Below are positions 34,605 to 46,927 of a stretch of DNA of 64,000 nt, one piece after another. Made by a program: the position numbers and the translations under genes. Source of the stretch: Panicum virgatum (lineage: Eukaryota > Streptophyta > Magnoliopsida > Poales > Poaceae); contig NC_053143.1 of NCBI RefSeq assembly GCF_016808335.1, positions 55,799,339 through 55,863,338 on the forward strand. Direction: 5' to 3'. The notes under the pieces are model-generated. The model saw only the letters and a program-made list of their open reading frames with translations, did no database searches and was not told the DNA's origin. Position 1 is the stretch's first letter. Each line of letters begins with the position of its first letter.

Positions 34605-36625
34605 CATGAGCATCACACTAACAAAATATGTTAGTGTGATGCTCCAGCATCTCAAGTGCATGGTTATCATTCATACATGCATCATTCATCATGAGCATCA
34701 TACCATAGCATATGTTTAATTCTACATGATCAAACTTGAGTGAAGTGCAACTTGTTAAACCCTGTTTCCTGCATGTGTGCTTCTGTGGTTATGGTCATAT
34801 CTTTGATTCCGTCATGATCTGGGTGAAACTTATTATACCAAAACTGTAGACAAATATGTGGTGAATAACTTTGATAATTGGGGCTTGGTCATATAATGAG
34901 GTTTACATGGAGTTTTGGGTCCTTTTCTGCCAACATTTGAAACCTGTCAAAACCTGACCTGTTAAGAAATTTCACTTTTTCTCTAACCTACAGCAACTTT
35001 CATGAAAAGCTTTATTTGAATGAAATATAGATCTTGAAATTCTAAACAACATTGTGAAGAAGGATTTTAAGTGAAACTGGCTAGAAATAGGACTTTAAAA
35101 TTTTCCAAGCAATAAAGGTCCACTGTCCAAACTGGGAGCTGCAGGGTAAATTCAAAATTAAATCATATTTACAAACAGATTTTGATGTCAAGCCTTTTGA
35201 CAAAGTTGTAGATCTTAAAGAGTAGAACATTTCATCTAATAGGGGTTTTGTCAAATTCGGTCTCGAAAATGGTCAAACAGGTGATTTACAGAGCGGGAGA
35301 AAACACACTTTCCATTGTTCTTTCGCTGAGTCGCCGGCGTACGGTCATGCCGCGACGCCCACGGATCGAGCCCCGGCCGCGGCGTTATGTGGAGGGGGCT
35401 CTCCTCAGCCGAACCCCCTTCTCCATTTGCTCTCTCACGCGCTCGAGGCCCTCCGTCTCCTCCGTTTTGCTCAAGCCGCCATTACCAGCCGAGCTCGGAG
35501 CTCAAGCTTGTGCCGCGCTCACCACCGTCTCCCCGCGCCCGAGACCACCACCATTGCAACCGCCACTTCGCCGCGCACCTCCTCCACCAAGCCTTGTCGC
35601 CGTCCCCCCACCCGACGCCAAGATCCCTAACCAAGGTAGTGCGCCGAGGAACGGAGCACCTTCCCCGACCCGCATCACGGCGCCGGCGAGCTCTGGCTCG
35701 CCGGCGCGCGCACGTCTTCCTGCGCGGAGATCCGGCCCATCGGTTTTCATGTATTTACAATTTAGTCCATGCGCTATTCACTGAGTCTTGTAGATCTTGC
35801 ATGCTAGCCCCTGTAGATTCAAAATAATCACGATCTAGCCCCTGGATCTAATGATTTTCGGTTTATTTCATTTATATTCGGCTCAAACTTTTAAAAATCA
35901 TAATAAATCAAATAAAAATCCAAAATGGACAAACTCAGTGGCTATGGATTCTTTGTGAATAGGTCTACCACATGGGTATGATGTGGAGATGTGCATGTAC
36001 AGTTTTGCCCCTGATTTTGTATGAGAATGTTAAATCAATTTAATTGAAAAAGATGGACTAAATGAAACCAAAAAATTATGAAACTTGGACAGTAGCTTGG
36101 TTAGGATATTTTGGCACTGTGTGAAAATTGGTAGCCCTAGCATTGCCTGTTTACTCACTGTTTTGCTATTATGTCTATATTTTGTGCTTTTATTTAACTT
36201 GTAAAATGGATGCTATATGAAATATGCTCAAAATGACTTCCTGGAATTTTCATGTACTATAGTTAGTATAAGTAGCTCACTGGTGAAGTATGAGACTGTG
36301 CATGTTTGGTTTTGATGCTGTTTTGAAAATGATAAAATGGTACTTGTTGGAAATGATAATTGGAAAAAGTGATTTTAGAATGCTAGGAAAATTCCCTGGA
36401 AAATCTGGTGGCTTAATGATGGTGTATGAATTCCAGAAAGTAATTTTGTGAACTTTTCCAGAAAGTAATTTTGTGAACTTTATCAGCACTGCTATATTTT
36501 ACATCTAAAATAAGCTAGAGAAAAGATATGGAAAATAGATGTCTTAACAAACTGTGGATTTGATGCTCACTGATTTTTGTATAAGTCGTTTGTGCTATGT
36601 ACTGCTCACGGAATAAATTTCATGG
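34605..36625 (+). other. Unclassified retroelement-like sequence, part 1
   Basis: No domain found. 35330-35740 is GC-rich, codes Pro/Arg-rich low-complexity peptide and may be a first exon. It is followed by AGCCCCTGGATCT and an AT-rich intron-like stretch. The same order of signals occurs inside CACTA-5 at 51230-52430. I suspect a gypsy leader or LTR remnant but see no LTR pair, primer site or pol. Confidence 0.35.
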
Positions 36626-36633
36626 CCAGAAAC

Positions 36634-37030
36634 TAAGGATAGATTCGGATGTCTATTCGAATGTCAGATTTTTAGTCATTTTTCTTCGATTATGAACAAA
36701 TAAGATGTAGAATTTACTATGTAAATTCATAGCCTTGTACTTAACATTGATCTTGTAAAGATTCAAAAAAACTAAACCTCAAATTTATCATATATATTCT
36801 CAAATAATAGATATAAAAATTCGAATACGGATCAGATACAGATACGAATCTTTTTTCATCTTTTTAATTGTAGGGAGCAAATAATACATAAAAAAATTTA
36901 TACAAAATTTTATTCTTATGTGTAATAATATGTTTGATATTATAAAAAAAGATTAGCATAAAATTTTAAACATATCTATTTTAAAATATCAAATTTGTTC
37001 TAAGAATTCGGATGTTTAGATCCATCCCTA
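36634..37030. mobile_element. hAT-type MITE, 397 bp
   Basis: Bounded by TAAGGATAGAT on the left and the complement of TAGGGATGGAT on the right, and flanked by the exact 8-bp duplication CCAGAAAC (36626-36633 and 37031-37038). Eight-base duplications and TAAGG/TAGGG starts fit the hAT superfamily. The interior is AT-rich and non-coding. Confidence 0.85.
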
Positions 37031-37038
37031 CCAGAAAC

Positions 37039-37601
37039 CATACCTACAAATTATGAAAAATCTGGAAAGATTATAGGCTGATAAATTCCTGGAATTTTAA
37101 TAAATTCATTGTAACTCCATTTGGGCTGAAATTTTGGCAGTAGCTTTGTACATCAAGTTTCTGCATGTCATAAAAGTTGGAGCGTGTTTTGCATTTCCTA
37201 ACTGCTCGAACTCAGAATGCATGTTTTAATTCACAATATGAGCATGTTTATATTAAGTAGGTGCATTTGTGTTCACGTAGACCCTAAATCACAAGTGATT
37301 GTTCATAAAGCATATGTTCACACTGTTATCTACATTTTCCCCCGCATTGTATGCAAGCATATGCATTCATTGCTCTCATTTTTGCATTATAACATTCATA
37401 TAGACTCCGTGAGCGAAGGACTGACGCAGGAGCAGACGCTGATCCAGGAGCCGGATGACCAGGAGCAAGAGGGGCAGCAGCGGGAGGAGAACCCGCAGCA
37501 AACCTCTGAGTGTGCCACTGAGGAGACTAACCTTAGCGAAGAAGGTAGGCAGGACCATATTCTTCCCAGCTCATATAATCTAAATTATTGATTACGCATA
37601 T
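37039..37601 (+). other. Unclassified retroelement-like sequence, part 2, with Gln/Glu-rich exon
   Basis: 37404-37544 is coding-like: after an ATAG acceptor it encodes a Gln/Glu-rich peptide (QEQTLIQEPDDQEQEGQQ) and ends at a GTAGGC donor. A similar acidic, Gln-rich exon occurs at 52326-52420. Such exons are frequent near gypsy-type leaders in panicoid genomes as far as I recall. Function unknown. Confidence 0.35.
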
Positions 37602-37759
37602 CACTATAGGAAAAATGTATTTTTTTCGTGGGCCAAAATAAATTCGTGGGCTGGCCCATGAAAATAATAGGTATATATTCGTCGGCTTCATCAACCGATG
37701 AAAATAGCTGTAAATTCATCGGCTGCAGACCACGCCCACGAAATTATATGGAGGCACGG

Positions 37760-37760
<1 letters not shown>

Positions 37761-37849
<89 letters not shown>
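37761..37849. repeat. (AT)n microsatellite
   Basis: About 44 uninterrupted AT units inside the left subterminal array of CACTA-3. The Tyr/Ile peptides on both strands are artefacts. Confidence 0.97.
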
Positions 37850-37851
<2 letters not shown>

Positions 37852-38506
37852 CATCGGCTGAAAGATGCCCACAAAAATACAATAATTTCGTCAGGACGGA
37901 CCCGCGACGCCAGCCCCGTGTCCCCATTGGCGCCCCTCTGCCTCGGACACCGCCCATTTGTGTCTACGTGACCGCCAACGCCAACGCGGAGGTTAATTCT
38001 TCGTGTTCTGTCTTTTTATAGCGTACCTAATTTCATCGGCTTTGCATGTTCGGCGTAATTTATGTTTAATTTCGTCGGCCTCGTTGACAACCGACGAAAC
38101 TTATTAATCATGTACTTTAATGTGCTCGTCCATTTGTGAATAAAGTAATGGTTAACTGCAATTACTGATTAAAGAATAGGGTAATGGTTCATGCTTAGGT
38201 ACACAATGGTTCATGCTAATGTTCATGCTTAATGAAGTAATGGTTCATATTTACATTGAAGTTTTCATGAGGAATATATAATGACATGAGGATATATACG
38301 CATCATCTTGTTTATGCTTTACTTTTTTGCACTTTAATTCCAAGTAATTTTGTTCTCTGATTATTTTTTCCAAGTTTAGAGTGTAGGTTTTCTCGCCAAA
38401 CAGTAGTGAACCATAGCCGTCACCCATTCGGGAATGACGAACCTCATATTGACTTGTGAGGTTTGCCGTTCCGAAATTGTCCACGTATTTTGGACAGACT
38501 GAGAAT

Positions 38507-38680
38507 GGAGGCAGATGCATGTGATTTGTGACTTGTGGCCTACGATTTGAGTGAAATTTCGGCTGTGTAATCCCTTTGTTCTCCAACACACCATGATCAG
38601 GCGTGTGTTTGGAGAACAGCGGGGTTATGCTGCAGAAATTTCGCTTCAATCGTAGGCCAAGTCACAAATCACATGCCTCC
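38507..38680. repeat. Large inverted repeat in CACTA-3
   Basis: The left arm starts about GGAGGCAGATGCATGTG and the right arm ends TCACAAATCACATGCCTCC, about 80 bp each, with a short AT-rich loop near 38595. The right-arm core GGAGAACAGCGGGGTTATG is the same as in CACTA-1/2, while outer parts differ in both arms (GGCCTACGATTTGA here, CCGATGATCCGAAC there). It lies about 0.9 kb from the left terminus. Confidence 0.8.
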
Positions 38681-39089
38681 GAAACGGACGGAACGGGGAT
38701 GCCGCTCGCTTGAAGCAGGTCAAGCAGCCGTTCCTTCCGCTAGCTACTGTTGTGTCGATCGCAGCTGCCAGTTATCTGTTGACAGTTGATTTTCGGAGGC
38801 TCGCCATGCCTATTCCGTTCTAGAGGCTTGCTGGTCACAGGCTCACAGCCTATTCCTTTCCACGTTCCGCACGGTGATTTTCTATTCTGCGTGCTCACAA
38901 CGGATATCGTGATTCGTTTAGAAAAGCTCAAATAAAGTCACCATATAAAAATATTAAAACATGGACATAGTCCTGCAAGTACTTGTTGAGTCTGGCGATC
39001 ACAAAGCATTGCACAGAGTATTTGTAATGAACAAATTAATAAAGACAGAAAAATAATATTATAAATTTATACACGTCTTCTTAGAATTT

Positions 39090-39310
39090 TCTATACAAAA
39101 ATATTCTAGCTTCCCTAATTAAATGTTAAGTTCATCTCAAAACAGTATTTTACTTCTAAGAAATAATATCTACCTTCATAAGAAATATATTCTACCCTCA
39201 TAAGAAAAATATTCTATTTTCATGAATGAAATATTCTATCTTCACAAAAAAATATTCTACTTCGTGAATGAAATATTCTACCTCTACAAAAAATATTGTT
39301 CCATCGTAAA
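39090..39310. repeat. Degenerate AATATTCTA tandem repeat
   Basis: Units of about 25-30 bp built on AATATTCTAC-TTCATAAGA recur about seven times. Scattered single copies follow at about 39990-40070, 40690-40745 and 41020-41040, so a larger decayed array may underlie the AT-rich core of CACTA-3. Confidence 0.6.
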
Positions 39311-39556
39311 TAAGCAGTACATTCAAAATAAAAATCTTCATATCATTAAATAGATAAGAAATGAAAAAGATCTGAACAAAAGAAAAAAGAAGAAAAGTAT
39401 TTTTTCGGGCATAGCGCCGTCCGTTATTTGGGTCGAATTTGTTACGTGGCCCAACTATTTCACGGTCGTTTGTTCAATCCGTGATTTTTCCTCTTACGCT
39501 TTGTTTTCCGTGCTACGCGAGTTTCCGCGAGTTTGTTCCCGTGCTCGGCTGCGATT

Positions 39557-39577
39557 CCCCCCCCCCCCCCCCCCCCC
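39557..39577. repeat. Poly-C run
   Basis: 21 consecutive C. The length is likely to be unreliable in any assembly. Confidence 0.95.
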
Positions 39578-42256
39578 TTTTCCTGCGCTCCCTTCATTCT
39601 TTTGAGTTTGTTCCTTCGGTTTGTTCCCGCAATTTCTATTTCCACATTGAAATATATGTTGATAATTTAATTTTTCATGCGTGTTTTACATGTCTGAATA
39701 TCATGCAGATCATTACAAAAACAAAAATTCTATTACATGTTAGAATGTTGAACAGTACTACTGCTGAAACCTTTTTCGAATAACTCGACCAGACAAAACA
39801 ATGACAATCTGAAATGAAAATAAAATAAAATAAAATGTCGAAACAGCTTTAACAAAAGTAGACATGAAATAGAATACTTCGAGCATTATGGCTTACATGG
39901 TTTCTTCATAATAGTTTAGAGAATGACAAATTTTGACAAGTGCTGTTTGATTAAACGAGTGTAAAAGGAATAATAGTTTAATGTAAGAATATTTCATTAG
40001 TTAACGTAGAATATTCGTGTGTAGAAAATGGAATATTTACAGTGAACTAATAGAATACTTAGTATAGGTGCATAGAAATATTTAAGATGTTAAGAGATTT
40101 GTCAATGACTATGGTGAAGTTGGCAGTTTATAAGTGATACTAGATAATACCCCGAGCGCTGCAGCTGGGATCTTGCAGTATTCAATGAACATGATTTATA
40201 AAATGAGATACAATATATATAATACTAAAATATTAGCAAAAATATGTGTGTATAATTTTGAGCACATGCATGAGTGATGTTAGCCACAGAAAATCGATGA
40301 GACCATCAATGAATAATGTGTAGTAGCTGGTGGACTCTACGATGACGTGGATAGACTGCATGTCAAGAGAAATACTTAGTGGGCTTCACTTATATAGTAT
40401 GTATAGGTAGATAGATATAATGAGCACATGCATGTGTATTGGTTACCTTTTTAACCACACAAAATACATGCCACTCGTAGCAATCAAAAGTACTAGAGTA
40501 GCACTGGTAGACCCCGACCATGATTAAATAAATTCACCTGAATTCCCAAATATTTTACAAAATTGTAACATTTCAACTTGTAACCATATCAAAATTGGTC
40601 TCCCCTTTCTTATACATTTATTATTGTTCGAAGGTTTGAAAGCCCAGCCATAAGATATTCAGAAAAAACGATATTCAACGTGTACCAGAGAAATATTCTA
40701 ACTTCATTGGTATAATATTCTACTTTCAAAAAAGGAATATTTTTTAAAAAGATATTATATTTGATAGCGTTCAAATTGGTTGAAAGAGATATACTCTTAA
40801 ATGAGTAATCAATTATGTTATTAACCATAGAAAATCGATCGAAATCATAATAAAGAGGTTCAGTGGATGGTGACATGGCATCTAACTTAGAGGAATCATA
40901 TGTTATAGTATCTTAGAGAAATATAGTTAATGGTTCTTAGTGTGTTTCACTTATATAGGTTATATAAATTCTGGAGTTTAGAATAGAATATACTTCACAA
41001 TTTAAATTCTAGAGTTTATAATAGAGTATTCTATCTTCATAAAAAGTTGCAAGTAAAATTATCTATCTCCATTAATAAAACTTGTAGCTTCTAAATATTA
41101 TGTATTAAAATAGTATCTATTGTAATAGAAAAATGTAAATAAAAACATGTATAAGAAATATAAAAATAATATAAAATAGGAAAATAAAGGCAACAACCAT
41201 GCTTAAAAAACAAATCAAAAGGAAGAAACGCATGCACACACAAACATACAATAACATGGGAAACAAGAATACACTCAGAGCATGTTTGGAACATGAGAAT
41301 TTTATAGATTGTGTAGGAATGAGAAACAAATCCCGAATTCCAAATAGGACCTTAGGAATGCAAATGTATACGGCCTCCTTTAGAGTGCGTGATTTTTACT
41401 GGAATTATATAGTAATTTAACAATAAAATGTTAAAAAACACACGAGAAACACATGTATTGAGAAACTTTCCCGTGTTCCAAAGAGGCTCTGAGAAAATAG
41501 ACAATAAATGAAGCAATAGATATAAAAAGAAATGGACGAACGTACTCAGACAAAAAAAAATCATAGGTAAACAACTATGGGCAGAACATAAATGCCTCAG
41601 CAAGACCGTGCTCTAATATTTCACGGGGCATGCATGTGCAATAATCTAGAAATAAGTAACGGGATTATTTGCACGGAGAAGGAAAAAATACGATTGTTGA
41701 ATTAGGTACGGTAGCCGATCGACTTATGCTAAAGAAAAAAGAACAGCAAGTCAAAAATTAATAGCAGATCAACTCATATAGTACTATAGTAGCGTATAGG
41801 ACGGTAGAGAAATAGGTTGCATGGGATTTTTTTTTAATAACTGGAAGGAGCTTTTGAGTTAACAGATGTGAATACATGTGTATATGCACGAGAAAAATAA
41901 AAAAACACATGCATCCGGTTGGCATGCATGCAACGACATGAGTTTAATAATAATATTCATTTTTAAAACAATAGAAATAAAAAAAGGAAAACCATTACAA
42001 TGTACAGCGAAGGAAAAAAGAATCGCGGCAACACATGGAAAAAAGTAGCGTAGGATAATACCTTGGGTAGGAAAAGAGCCCGCATGCAAGAAGCACGAAG
42101 GAAAAGGAATTTGGATTGATTTAGGCCCACATAGCAATTTACAGTATAGAAATTGGGGGTGGGTGGACAGGGGACTCGGTCCATTTAGGAATTTCGGAAC
42201 ATCTTTTCGTGGGTTTTTGACCCAGAAAAAATAGTCGTTTGTCGTTTCCTGTGGTG

Positions 42257-44580
42257 TGATCAGTCATGTTCACAGCCCATGGGAATTTGTGTGCCCACGC
42301 ACAGCTACGTTTTTATGCATTTGTCATGTGCTTGGCATTTGTGTGTTTTGATTTGCTTTTACCTTCTTCGGATGCTGAGGTTGGACAGGTTTTTTATGTC
42401 GATTGTGAACAAAAATTAATCCAGCAAACACCAGATAAGCTTTTAAACCAAGAAATAAATCTTCAAGCTTCCAAAAATATTTAGAAAAATCCAAAAGATA
42501 GATTGGGATATGACAAAACTGGCTCAAAGACAATATTCTGAGCTGGTGAAAGTATCTCTAAAAGCTAAAAAAATGGATTTATCTATAGGAGAACTGAAAA
42601 AAAATCAAACAAATCCTGAAATCACCTAAAAAGTGGATTTAGGTAAACAAGGAGTTCCCTAGATATATTTTCACAAAATATTTTTGAAATTTTGTTGATT
42701 TTTGAATATTTTTTCGAACTAAATGAAAACTCTAGGATCTCTTCTAGGGATATTTCACATGCTCCAGATATTTTATTTAGATTTCTCATGTCCAAGTCTT
42801 TATCTAGGATTTCTCTCTGGATTTTGAGAAGACCAAAGATTTTTTATTGTTTAAAAAGCTTATCTGACGTTGGCCATTTTTGTTTTTTAACTAAAACGTA
42901 GGGTGACTAACAACTACTTTAAATTTGGAAACCAATTTTTTTATTGAGGCAGAGAGGTAATATAAAAAAATTAAGAGTAGACGGGGCATCATGTTTAGTT
43001 TTTGAGTTTGAGGAGCAAACTAATACTTAAGCAATAGTTAAAGGAAGTAATATAGAGTTTGCCTTCTCCAAATGAGCACAAGTTCCCTTCACGCATGAAA
43101 CAGTATGGGCACCCCTGGTAGGGCTCCAACGCAGCTCCACTCAGCTCTGCTCCTTGCTGCTCCTACTCTGGGTTGCTTTGGGGAATGGGTTTTTTCCGTT
43201 TCACGGGCGTAGTGCAAAACGAGAGGAACAGTGGGAGTTGTTGCTGCTTTTTCCGCTTGGCTTCCAGAGAGCGATTCTCACGTGGAGCGGAGCAGAGGGA
43301 GCGCTACCAAACGCCTTACACAGGACCATCACCAAAGCCCAACTCAGAGCTGTAGGCAGTGGAGGATAGCACATCAGCGCATAGTCATGGAGAGCAACCT
43401 AACAGTGACAAGGAGGTGCGTAGGAGGTAGGCCAGACACATGGAAGTATGGAGCTCGTCGAGCTGTTCTACCCAGATGCATGGACCCCTATAAAAAAACT
43501 AGGCGCATGGACCACCAAGAGGTGCTCCTTCAATGAACTGTGAGCAGTGTGTTTGCGATTAAAACTGGCACTACCGAGCAATCTGGACAAAAACAGTTGC
43601 TCCGGTTTGGGAAAACTGGTTGTCCTGTTGTATTTGGCTCCACACTTATATTGATGGAGCTGGCATGCAAACATATCCCTTCAAAAAAAAAATGTTTAGT
43701 AGGGGTGGAAACGGATACAAATACAAATTTGATCATTCGAATCAGCATCCAGTTTTGGATACACTGCACCTTTGATTATAAATCCAACTTTCCATTCACA
43801 AATTAAAGAATATTGCATGTTTATGAATGAAAGCGTAACCAAAAAAAGTTGTTGAATATATTTTTTTGGTAAACATTGTTGTAATATTGTAATTAAAAAG
43901 GAACAACAACAATACGAAGGGGGTGTTATTGTCTTTGCTAGCAATGAAGTATCAAGAGCATATATTGTCTGAAAGAAGTAAAATGTGAAAAAGAGTAGTA
44001 CCCATGACCCGGGGATAACAAGCACAAAAGGCAGCTGCAAAATAACTGCCCGGCCGGGCTAACACGTACGTGATCAGTGCGGCCACCGAACCACCACCTA
44101 CCAGCACAATACGCACGTTATGCTGGCGCTAGATTAATTCACACCATTTAGACAATCAACAACGCAATGCACGCCTCCTATCTGGGACTAGATAGAGCAG
44201 GTGTATTATATTACCAGAGCTGTGAGAAGGAGACCTAACCTAAGAATATGGTGTGCCTCTTGGCCGCTGGGTTTTGCCTTTAATTTTCACCAAAGCATGA
44301 TTCCTTGCTTTTCTTGATGGGCACGCGAGGGAGGGAGCGACAGAGAGAAGTATAATTTTGTTATGGCGGTTCTTTTCCCTCTTTATTAATTCCCAATTAA
44401 AGGATGAAATTTCATGTGCCTGCTAACTCTACCTTTTTAAAGATACTTATTAAAGTCTTTGAGTACTCATTTCTTCCCAACGGTATGTAGGGCCAGAGTC
44501 TCAGAGTACGTCTTAGGATAAAAAATATAACTAAATTTAACTTTCAACTAACAAATTGGTAATATATATAGTGCAGAGTC
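42257..44580. other. No recognised gene
   Basis: Mixed AT-rich sequence. 43100-43380 is GC-richer and resembles the edge of a MITE (GGGCACCCCTGGTAGGGCTCC) but I find no partner end. TAGTAGGGGTGGAAACGGAT at 43697 resembles a hAT-MITE terminus, again without a partner. No protein domain on either strand. Confidence 0.4.
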
Positions 44581-44589
44581 TTAGTCTTT

Positions 44590-45082
44590 TGTGAGAACCG
44601 GACGGTCCGATCCCCACTGGTCAGACCATTGGTTCGATCATATTTCTCGAAGGGGCTGAGAAGTGGACACCTAGCAGAGTATGAGTACAGGAAGGTCCGA
44701 CCATCCAAAACTGAAAGGAACTGAGCGGAGCGGACCATTCCAGCAAACAGCTATATGGACCAGAAGGTACAGTCTCATAGACCACCCTATACTTCGGACC
44801 ATTTCTACGGGAGCTTAGATTTCTCGGGAAACAAGTTTACCATGGATCGTATGGTATGGTTTGTGGGACCGTTCAAAACATTGGACTAAGATTACCGAAG
44901 GTTTGGAATTCAAGAAAAATCTAAAGATCAATGGACTGGATGGTATGTCTTGAAGACCGGACTATGTCTCGGACATTTGGATTGCAACGGCTAGTTGGCA
45001 AGTACAATAATGGACCGTATGGCCCGATGTATGCCAAAAAGTGTAGACTGGACCATACGGTCTATGCACTTTTTTAGCCTTT
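44590..45082 (+). repeat. Copia-type LTR, first part
   Basis: Contains CCGGACGGTCCGAT, GGACCATACGGTC and similar short palindromes, then TTGCAACGGCTAGTTGGC, the order seen in the minus-strand LTR at 14717-15520. It is interrupted by a CACTA terminus at 45083. The true outer end is not determined. Confidence 0.5.
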
Positions 45083-45455
45083 CACTATAGGAAACAGGAG
45101 GAAATTTGTGGGTTTTTTTTTTTAAGTTCATCAGGCACAGGGCAGCCGACGAAATTATGGCCAGTAAGTTCGTCGGTTTCTGGTCAACCGACGATATTAA
45201 ATTAAATTCGTCGGTTTCGGTGGATACTCGACGAATTTAAATAAGTTCGTCAGCCACAACCCGAGTCCCACAAACTTATCTGGCCGCCTAATTTTTTTGA
45301 AAATTCATTAACTTCATCGGTTCCTTTATACCCACGAAATTACTTTAACTTTGTCGGCCAACCATCTCCATCCGACGAAATTATTGGAGGATATACAACC
45401 CGAGCCGCTCCCTCTCCTTTCTTTCTCCCTGCTTCCTCTCCTTTCCCGAGATCGG
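45083..45455 (+). mobile_element. CACTA-4, solitary left-end fragment
   Basis: Starts CACTATAGGAAACAGG and carries GTTCGTCGGTT/AACCGACGA-type subterminal motifs to about 45400. No right terminus (CCTATAGTG) is visible before LTR sequence resumes near 45456, so only one end is preserved. It resembles CACTA-3 more than CACTA-5. Confidence 0.6.
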
Positions 45456-45867
45456 CTAATGGCTAGTTCGAGTTTGGGGGCTATATAAGCCACCTCATCC
45501 GGCCATTTGAAGAGTGTTGGAGCTACTGAGGACCACAGCAAGTGTAGAGGAGTATACCAAGCATATCATCCACTCCAACCACCATAAGTGTGCTTCCTGC
45601 TCAATCCAAGCTAGTTTAGAGCTTTGGGAGAGTGAGCTTGCGAGCTCTTCTATGGAGTGTAGCTCCTGCGTGAGCTATTGGGAAGTCTTGGCTGTAGTCA
45701 AGTCACATTGTACCCATTGCTAGACCCTCCTTCATTGGTGTGGAGCGGCGGCGACACCATGTGTGGGGACGAGGAGACTCTTCAAACTCCATAGTGATCA
45801 TCTTGTGCCTTGTGATAGAGAGAGACGGTGGCGGTGGTTGAGCTTTGGTGGCTTGGTAGCACTTAGC
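45456..45867 (+). repeat. Copia-type LTR, second part
   Basis: Resumes with ATGGCTAGTTCGAG, TATA-like GGGGGCTATATAAGCC, then CCGGCCATTTGAAGAGTG, as in the minus-strand LTR at 14717-15520. It is broken at 45867 by the hAT-like element and appears to continue at 58168 (TGTTTACTTGCCGG). Confidence 0.5.
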
Positions 45868-46223
45868 TAGAGGTGTCAATGGGGGACCCGATACCCGTTA
45901 TTCCATGGGCAATTCCTCTATTAGGGTTAGGGTATGGGGAGATTTTAATCCCCATGGGTACAAATTTGGGGAAAATTATTCTTCCTCCATTGTGTAAGGC
46001 GGGTCTGGGTATGGGGAAACATAATTCAAACCCGATAACCCATGGGTAATATTCATCTAGTAGAATTAGGAGTGCAGCACAATAATCAAGTTGAAGCCCA
46101 GCCCAACAACAGCTAACCCTACCTCTCCCGACCCTTTAAGCCCCCAAGCGGCACCAGTCCGCTGCCAGCATGCTACTATTTGTTTCTCTATCATGTCACT
46201 TTGTTTTTTCTGTTTGAATGACT

Positions 46224-46625
46224 CACTACTAGAAAACAGGCCAAAGGTCCTGGCCAAAGGTACTAGCTGCTGTTGCAACCGGTACTAATGCCACGCATCA
46301 GTACCGGCTGCAAAAGCAGCTGGTACCTTTGGCCAGTGGCGATCAAAGGTAAGGTGTTTGGTACCGGGTTAAAGCATCACCCGGTACCAAAACTTCAATA
46401 TAGAAACCGGTTAGTGCCACCAACCGGTACCAAAAGCACAAGGAGGAATAGGTACCGGTTGGTGGAACGAACCGGTGCCTAAAGGGTGGACAATGGCACC
46501 GGATTTTGCCATGGCCCGGTGCCGCCACATGCCCACAACAAAGGCACCGGTTAGTAACATCAACCGGTGGCTATGCCTTTTGTTTGGCACCGGTTGTTGA
46601 GCACCAACCGGTGCCTTTGAGCCAC
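46224..46625. repeat. CACTA-5 left subterminal repeats
   Basis: About ten ACCGGTTG-type units or complements, often paired as ACCGGTT-n-AACCGGT hairpins, ending at about 46615. A TATA-like CCTATAAATACCCC follows at about 46627 and could serve TNP2. Confidence 0.85.
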
Positions 46626-46927
46626 GCCTATAAATACCCCAACCCCTCCCCCCTCGAAGCTACCGTGAACTCACTGTTCATGGCAGCTGAGTGAGGGGAG
46701 GGGAGGCGAATTTTTGTTTTTTTTTCAAAAAAGGTTAGTTATTTTTCTCCATAACTTAGCAATTGGTTTTTAGAAGCAGTTATCATTATATTTATTTGAT
46801 AAGTGAATAGTATCTATTTATTATAGTTATATGCATTATCAATTATATATTTGAATTCAAATTTATTATAGTATGAATGAACTATTTGTACACTACAATG
46901 ATGTATATAAATGTATTGTGGACCTAG

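Larger units (their letters stand above)
37602..42256 (+). mobile_element. CACTA-3, decayed CACTA-type element without transposase
   Basis: Left end CACTATAGGAAAAAT at 37602 with CGTGGGC/CGTCGGC subterminal motifs to about 38100. The right end is probably TTTCCTGTGGTG at 42256, preceded by TTTTCGTGGG at about 42206. Flanking triplets (TAT, TGA) do not match, so the right end or the pairing is uncertain. 38390-38680 is homologous to the upstream region of CACTA-1/2, including the inverted repeat. No TNP2 or TNPA sequence follows; 38700-42180 is AT-rich and unrecognised. Confidence 0.6.

Noticed and set aside
37762..37850. Tyr/Ile repeat protein
   Set aside because: Translation of an AT dinucleotide run.
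40141..40175. ACTAGATAATACCCCGAGCGCTGC, similar to a common grass repeat edge sometimes seen near Helitron ends
   Set aside because: No TC start with a matching CTRR end and hairpin was found, so I did not call a Helitron.
43697..43800. Complete hAT MITE at TAGGGGTGGAAACGG
   Set aside because: No inverted partner end or 8-bp duplication found within reach.
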